NCBI GenBank assembly: GCA_964631565.1
Contig: CAZVYJ010000005.1
Location: forward strand, 26,018-90,017
DNA from: CAZVYJ01 sp964631565
GTDB taxonomy: Bacteria > Planctomycetota > Phycisphaerae > SM23-33
DNA length: 64,000 bases
Direction of reading: 5' to 3'
The notes under the pieces were generated by a model. It was not told the origin of the DNA, did no database searches, and saw nothing but the letters and a program-made list of their open reading frames with translations. The stretch's first letter is position 1. Each line of letters opens with the position of its first letter. The translations under genes were made by a program, and so were the position numbers. This document shows positions 60,317 through 64,000 of the stretch, piece by piece.

Positions 60317-60388
60317 AGCGGGCGACGCGACTCGAACGCGCAACAGCCAGCTTGGAAGGCTGGCGCTCTACCATTGAGCTACGCCCGC
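60317..60388 (-). tRNA. tRNA-Gly(TCC)
   Basis: A cloverleaf on the minus strand: acceptor GCGGGCG paired with CGCCCGC, D arm GCTC/GAGC, anticodon loop CTTCCAA with anticodon TCC, T loop TTCGAGT, and discriminator T as is usual for glycine. CCA is not encoded. Confidence 0.95.
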
Positions 60389-60428
60389 AGACAAGCCGGC
60401 GGCGTCATGTTGCCGCGGCTATCTTTAA

Positions 60429-60510
60429 TGGGAGCGGGTGGATTCGAACCACCGTAGGCTATGCCGTCAGATTTACAGTCTGATCCCTTTGTCCACTCGG
60501 GCACACTCCC
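60429..60510 (-). tRNA. tRNA-Tyr(GTA)
   Basis: A class II tRNA on the minus strand: acceptor GGGAGTG with CGCTCCC, anticodon GTA in ACTGTAAAT, a long variable arm, T loop TTCGAAT, and discriminator A. It lies 40 bases upstream of tRNA-Gly and is probably co-transcribed with it. CCA is not encoded. Confidence 0.95.
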
Positions 60511-60519
60511 AACGGATGG

Positions 60520-60840
60520 GACAAGTTACGGAATAGGCCGCATTTCGTCAAGTGTTTGTAGGCCGCCGGCGGTTAATTTCGGGATTCGCAAATAGCCGCA
60601 GAGGTCGCTAAGGACGCAGAGAAAATCATTGTTTTGTAAAAGCACAAATGAAAAAAGCAGAATCTCGGGCAGTCATTTGAATTCCAGATTTGCCTTTTGT
60701 TTCGGATTTCGTGCTTCGAATTTCGGATTTTCTTAAAAAGGCGGCCCATCAGACAAGCTCGGCGAGTCGGGGGTCGTTGTCCAGTTAAGGTACCGAACCA
60801 GCTGATGGGCCATTGCTGCCTCCAGCCACACGTTTTTGCC
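60520..60840. other. Repeat-rich spacer between tRNA-Tyr and dtd terminator array
   Basis: No gene is seen. It holds CACAGAG-type words (CCGCAGAGGTCGCTAAGGAC near 60597), AAATCCG-type words in reverse (TTTCGGATTTCGTGCTTCGA near 60700), and a long-range stem GGCCCATCAG (60743-60752) with CTGATGGGCC (60802-60811). The last could be part of a structured RNA. Confidence 0.5.
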
Positions 60841-61045
60841 AAAACCCGTTGTTGCGGGTATATCTCGCTAGTCCTTCTCTTATGCCGCCCGGCAACGTGC
60901 CGGTTTTTAAAGAACCTCATTTGAAAACCCGTTGTTGCGGTATATCGCGATAATCCTTTATTCACATTGTCGGCGAGATGCCCGGCTTTTCTAAAAAGCT
61001 CATCTCAAAAACCCGTTGTCGCGGGTATGTCGCGCTAGTCCTTTC
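60841..61045 (-). repeat. Three ~83-bp tandem units, each with a terminator-like hairpin, overlapping dtd 3' end
   Basis: AAAACCCGTTGTTGCGG starts units at 60841 and 60924 and a variant starts at 61008 (periods 83 and 84). Read on the minus strand, each unit has a GGACTAG or GGATTAT word, then an ACCCG/CGGGT-type hairpin, then TTTT. The unit nearest the gene contains the last codons and TAG stop of dtd. The other two are diverged copies of that 3' end, so this looks like a duplicated terminator. Confidence 0.65.
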
Positions 61046-61488
61046 TCGCCGGCGATTCGACGATTATGTTCACCGGGCCGTCGGCCGCACTGCGGATGGT
61101 CATATCCGCGCCGAAAACCCCGGATGCGACCTGGCACCCGGCCTCGGATAACGCGGCAAGGAACGCCTGGTAAACCCGCTCTGCCGCTTCGCCCGGTGCG
61201 GCGGCGGTGAATTCCGGTCGGCGTCCCTTGTCAGCGTTACCCATAAGGGTGAAGTTGGAAACGGCCAGGACGCCCCCCCCGCGCATCCTGCACCGAAAGA
61301 TTAAGCTTTTTGTTGTGGTCCTCGAATATCCTCAGGCCGGCTATCTTGTTTGCGAGCCACTTCGCATCCTCGACCGTGTCGCTGCTGGCGATGCCGACAT
61401 ACGCGAGCAGGCCTCGCTCGACCTGCGATACGATTTCGTTGTTTGTTTCGACTTCAGCCCACTGGATTCTCTGTATTAGAGCTTTCAT
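61035..61488 (-). pseudogene. dtd: D-aminoacyl-tRNA deacylase, frameshifted in a G8 run
   Basis: Dtd hydrolyses D-amino acids from mischarged tRNA. The N-terminal part (MKALIQRIQWAEVETNNEI to SVQDARGG) and the C-terminal part (GVLAVSNFTLMGNADKGRRP to the end) lie in different frames that meet at an eight-G run (61273-61280 on the plus strand as C8). Removing one G restores a single frame of about 150 residues. The two family motifs are slightly altered: SNFTL for SQFTL and DGPVNI for NxGPVT. It may be a sequencing error, a phase-variable gene or a true pseudogene. Its ATG overlaps the stop of the WYL gene (TGATG). Confidence 0.85.
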
Positions 61489-62465
61489 CAGCGTACAGCC
61501 TCCTTGCGGTACATGTTCACTATTGAAGAAGCCACCTTTGCGACGCACTTACGCAGGGCGGCGGGTGCGATTACTTCAACCTGGTCGCCGTAGCCGAGCA
61601 GCCACCATGTGATTTCGCCAAGCCCGTCCACGCGGGTATGGAAATCCACCGAACCGTCGTCTCGCCATTCGACCCGCTGGTTTTTGTGCCAGCCGACCTC
61701 GGCCACGTTGCCCGCGACCTGCGGCGAGAAACGCAGATGCACGTCGTATAGTCTGCCTTCGGGAATCATGCTCCACGCGTCGCCGAAATAGTCGTCCAGG
61801 TTCACATCGCGCGGCGTGAACTGCCTGCCGGTCAGCGTTAGCTTGCGGATTCGGCCGAGCTTGAAGGTCCGGATTTCGTTGTGCGCGGAAGACCACGCCA
61901 GCAGATACCACGCCCGCCCGACGAAAACCAGCCGCAGCGGATGAACAGTGGTGGTTATCTGCTTCTTCTCGTGGAAGCTTATGTACACCAGTTTGCAGAC
62001 GCATCTCTTGATGATTGCCTCCGTCAGCTGGTCGAACATCGACTGCAGGTCCTTGTGCCGCGACATCGGCCCGAGTGAAAGACGCATCTGACTCATGACG
62101 CTGCCGACATGCTCGCGGATTGCGCCGGGCAGTGCGTTTTCGAGCTTCAGGGCTGCGCTGTTGCCGGCTGACAGAAGCGGCATCTGGCTGCTGCCCTTGG
62201 TCCTGCCCGCCAGCATGAGCATCGCCAGCGCCTCGGTGATGGTGAGGTTTATTGGCGGCAGGAAGAAATGGCTGCTTATCTTGTAGCCGTTGCTTTCGGC
62301 GTCGAAGTAGTAGGGGATATGGGCCAACTCCAACATCTGTAAGTCTCTGAAAACGGTCCTGCGGCTGACTTCCAACTCCTTCGATAGTTCATTGGCGGTG
62401 TAACTGCGACGACCCTGCAACATCGTGATTAACCGCAACAGTCTGTATATCCGACTAACGCTCAT
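61488..62465 (-). CDS. WYL-domain transcriptional regulator
   Basis: A 325-residue regulator. A DeoR/HTH_11 winged helix (TANELSKELEVSRRTVFRDLQML) is followed by a WYL domain (VHPLRLVFVGRAWYLLAWSSAHNEIRTFKLGRI) and a WCX C-terminal extension. WYL proteins respond to nucleic acid or nucleotide ligands and often control defence or stress genes. It is translationally coupled to dtd. An 18-bp inverted repeat and phased T-tracts upstream suggest autoregulation. Confidence 0.9.
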   Translation of the reverse strand: MSVSRIYRLLRLITMLQGRRSYTANELSKELEVSRRTVFRDLQMLELAHIPYYFDAESNGYKISSHFFLPPINLTITEALAMLMLAGRTKGSSQMPLLSAGNSAALKLENALPGAIREHVGSVMSQMRLSLGPMSRHKDLQSMFDQLTEAIIKRCVCKLVYISFHEKKQITTTVHPLRLVFVGRAWYLLAWSSAHNEIRTFKLGRIRKLTLTGRQFTPRDVNLDDYFGDAWSMIPEGRLYDVHLRFSPQVAGNVAEVGWHKNQRVEWRDDGSVDFHTRVDGLGEITWWLLGYGDQVEVIAPAALRKCVAKVASSIVNMYRKEAVR

Positions 62466-62493
62466 GACTTCTGACCTTTTATGCGCTAGTGCA

Positions 62494-62511
62494 GTGACAG
62501 CCTTGTGTCAC
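62494..62511. promoter_or_regulatory. Candidate operator of the WYL regulator
   Basis: GTGACA and TGTCAC are perfect arms around 6 bases, 29 bases upstream of the WYL gene start. The size and position fit an autoregulatory operator for the winged-helix protein. Confidence 0.5.
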
Positions 62512-62520
62512 CCTGTAGAC

Positions 62521-62570
62521 TTTTTTGAAGTTTTTTGAAACTTTTTTGAGACTTTTCTGAAACTTATTTG
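62521..62570. promoter_or_regulatory. Helically phased T-tracts (predicted curved DNA) upstream of WYL gene
   Basis: Five T-rich tracts begin at 62521, 62531, 62542, 62553 and 62564, spaced 10-11 bp, within degenerate 11-bp units of the form ACTTTTTTGAA. Seen from the WYL gene they are A-tracts at about 55-105 bases upstream. Such phasing bends DNA and can act as an UP-like or architectural element. Confidence 0.6.
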
Positions 62571-62760
62571 AAAAGCGTTTTTGAAAATGATGCTGAAAGT
62601 CGATGATTAAAGTTGTCTGCCGCCGCCGGAAATCCGGAATTGCATGGGCTTTATGTCGGGCCGCATGCCGCGGCGAATTGTTGCTTACTTCTTATATAAC
62701 AGATAGTTACAAAATATTGGCGCATTTGCAAGCGCCGTCTTGAAAATTTTTTCTTCGTAG

Positions 62761-62944
62761 CACAGCCGTCTCGGCTGTGGCGGAATCGCGAGTTGCGCCC
62801 ATACAGGCGGGCGGAGCGTCAGTGGTAGGCTGGGGACGAAGCCCCACCTTTTTTTAATGCCTGATGACGAATGACCAATGTCTAATGAATGACTAATGCC
62901 CTAATGCCTAATAATTCGCGACTCGCGACTCGCAACTCGCGATT
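62761..62944. repeat. Hairpins and word-like repeats in the 62466-63158 spacer
   Basis: CACAGCCG/CGGCTGTG (62761-62779) is a perfect hairpin. AATCGCGAGTTGCG (62784-62797) and CGCAACTCGCGATT (62931-62944) are perfect 14-bp inverted arms. Between them are a GGGG/CCCC stem followed by T7 (62828-62855, terminator-like) and an array of AATGACC, CTAATGAATGACTAATGCC and ACTCGCG words. No gene is supported anywhere in 62466-63158. Confidence 0.6.
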
Positions 62945-63055
62945 TTGTTTTCCTGCTCTCTATTCCCTGCTACCTGCGATTTTTCCATTGACCCTGCCCG
63001 ATACGTGCAGCATTATTGTTTTGTTCATGTTCAGTCGCCCCAGCAGGGATTTCAG

Positions 63056-63119
63056 CGAAATAGGAGCGAAATAGGGGACAGCAAAATAGGGAGCAAAATA
63101 GGGGACAGTCACCTATTTT
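63056..63119 (-). repeat. AAATAGG REP cluster, upstream of second RAYT
   Basis: Four AAATAGG-headed units in tandem. The last is a full near-palindrome (63096-63118: AAATAGGGGACAG then TCACCTATTT) whose exact reverse complement follows the transposase at 63834-63856. It ends 40 bases before the transposase ATG. Confidence 0.8.
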
Positions 63120-63158
63120 TGGTTGACTGCGCCTTATTTGTTATTTAACATCCACGTT

Positions 63159-63839
63159 ATGCCGCGATTGGGAAGAATAGTCATATCGGGTTGCCCGCAT
63201 CACATCACGCAGCGCGGCAACAATCGCCAGGACGTTTTCTTTGTTGACGATGACCGCCGCACGTATCTGGAGTTGCTTCGCGAGCAGGCGGAGCGGTTCG
63301 GCGTCGGCGTTGACGGCTATTGCCTTATGACGAATCACGTTCATCTGATATTGACGCCGTCGCGTGAGTCGTCGCTGGCGAAGGCTGTGGGGCGGACGCA
63401 TTTTTTGTACACGCAGTATGTGAATCGCTTTCACGGCCGCAGCGGACACCTCTGGCAGAACCGTTTTTACTCGTGCCCGCTGGATGAAGCGCACTTTCTG
63501 CGTGCGATGGCTTATGTCGAGCAGAATCCCGCTCGTGCGAAGATGGTTCGCTCTGCGTGGCGTTATCGGTGGAGCAGTGCAGCCGTTCATTGCGGGCTGG
63601 CGACGGACGAGGCCGGCGTTCTGGATATGGCTGCGTGGGATCGTGCAGCCGGCGATGTGGCGTGGCAGGATGTGCTGCGAGACCGGCTGGATGCGGAAGA
63701 ACTGGCCGGGATTCATCTTTGCACGAGTCGCGGCCGACCGCTGGGGAGCGACAACTGGCTGAGCAAGCTCGAACGCAAGCTTGGCCGGCGTTTACGACCG
63801 CTGCCGCTCGGCAGACCAAAAAAAGAAAGCAGAAAATAG
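63159..63839 (+). CDS. REP-associated tyrosine transposase (RAYT), second type
   Basis: A 226-residue Y1/HUH transposase of a different subgroup from the one at 48369. It has CPHHITQRGNNRQDVFF at the N-terminus, the HUH motif TNHVHLILTP (His60, His62), LWQNRFYS, and the nucleophile Tyr119 in AYVEQNPARA. The length is normal for the longer RAYT group. ATG gives MPRLGR; no strong ribosome site is visible. The TAG stop is supplied by the REP copy that follows. Confidence 0.88.
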   Translation: MPRLGRIVISGCPHHITQRGNNRQDVFFVDDDRRTYLELLREQAERFGVGVDGYCLMTNHVHLILTPSRESSLAKAVGRTHFLYTQYVNRFHGRSGHLWQNRFYSCPLDEAHFLRAMAYVEQNPARAKMVRSAWRYRWSSAAVHCGLATDEAGVLDMAAWDRAAGDVAWQDVLRDRLDAEELAGIHLCTSRGRPLGSDNWLSKLERKLGRRLRPLPLGRPKKESRK

Positions 63840-63946
63840 GTGACTGTCCCCTATTTCCTCCAAGCTTGGCCGGCGTTTACGACCGCTGCCGCTCGGCAGA
63901 CCAAAAAAAGAAAGCAGAAAATAGGTGACTGTCCCCTATTTCCTCC
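63777..63946 (+). repeat. Perfect 85-bp tandem duplication of the RAYT 3' end plus REP
   Basis: Bases 63777-63861 and 63862-63946 are identical. Each copy holds the last 20 codons of the transposase from AAGCTTGGCCGG, the stop, and one full AAATAGGTGAC/GTCCCCTATTT REP (63834-63856 and 63919-63941). After 63946 the last 54 bases show nothing that I can support. Confidence 0.9.
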
Positions 63947-64000
63947 CATGCGATACTGCCTGCATGAGGTGGACATGGTGGCGTCCGGATCGGTCGGGCT

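Noticed and set aside
60841..61045. CRISPR-like array (three repeats, two spacers)
   Set aside because: The spacers resemble each other, the repeats diverge, unit period is 83-84 bp with hairpins, and no cas genes are present. A duplicated gene 3' end explains it better.
61237..61548. Two separate small genes in place of dtd
   Set aside because: Together the two frames reconstruct one Dtd protein exactly at a G8 run, so one frameshifted gene is the better reading.

Overview
The window is one continuous, high-GC bacterial chromosome segment. It is dense with genes on both strands and looks like Planctomycetota, probably a Phycisphaerae-like lineage. This is inferred from three things: the lipoprotein at 57674-60298 carries the domain typical of planctomycete cytochrome-type (PSCyt) proteins; the polytopic membrane protein at 3186-5243 resembles the DUF6785 family that I associate with Planctomycetes and Lentisphaerae; and there are many secreted glycosidase-like proteins together with numerous intergenic hairpin repeats. 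No rRNA or other taxonomic marker was seen, so the assignment stays tentative.

Layout. 1-3170: the 3' end of carA, then a TldD/TldE peptidase pair. 3186-10938: a DUF6785-like membrane protein, a glycogen/starch-synthase-type glycosyltransferase, an Rrf2 regulator, a UlaG-like metallo-beta-lactamase-fold hydrolase and a GH78-like rhamnosidase. 11050-16882: a complete ISC iron-sulfur operon in the order iscR-iscS-iscU-iscA-hscB-hscA-fdx-iscX. It has a palindromic operator over the promoter, and repeat-family sequence in five of its seven intercistronic gaps. 16944-26073: a P-loop/deoxyribosyltransferase-like fusion, two small envelope proteins, a TlpA-type thioredoxin, a B12-binding radical SAM enzyme and three lipid-linked-sugar or membrane glycosyltransferases.

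26258-37471 (minus strand): an 11-gene type IV pilus operon, pilM-N-O-P-like-B-T-C followed by a pseudopilin, two paralogous beta-helix-like minor components and a second pseudopilin. A 13-codon relic of the pilC start lies between pilT and pilC. 37795-46116: hemW, an FHA protein, ruvX, mannose-1-phosphate guanylyltransferase, an RNase HII-like paralog, a STAS protein and uvrA. 46264-50378: a ClC channel with CBS domains, a REP-associated transposase (RAYT) between perfect inverted REP hairpins, and a phosphomannomutase/phosphoglucomutase. 50547-60298: three very large exported proteins, namely an NHL-repeat zinc-protease-like protein, a six-hairpin glycosidase-like protein and a PSCyt/GH36-like lipoprotein. 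60317-62465: tRNA-Gly, tRNA-Tyr, a tandem terminator-like repeat, a frameshifted dtd and a WYL regulator. 62466-63946: a repeat-rich spacer and a second RAYT with its own inverted REP family and an 85-bp tandem duplication.

How the genes work together. The clearest functional units are iron-sulfur cluster biogenesis under IscR control, type IV pilus assembly and retraction, mannose-nucleotide supply (manC, manB) with polyprenyl-linked glycosyltransferases for envelope polysaccharide, and polysaccharide breakdown. The most unusual layer is non-coding. Two separate RAYT/REP systems, several families of short word-like intergenic repeats and composite cruciform elements appear throughout, mostly just after stop codons.
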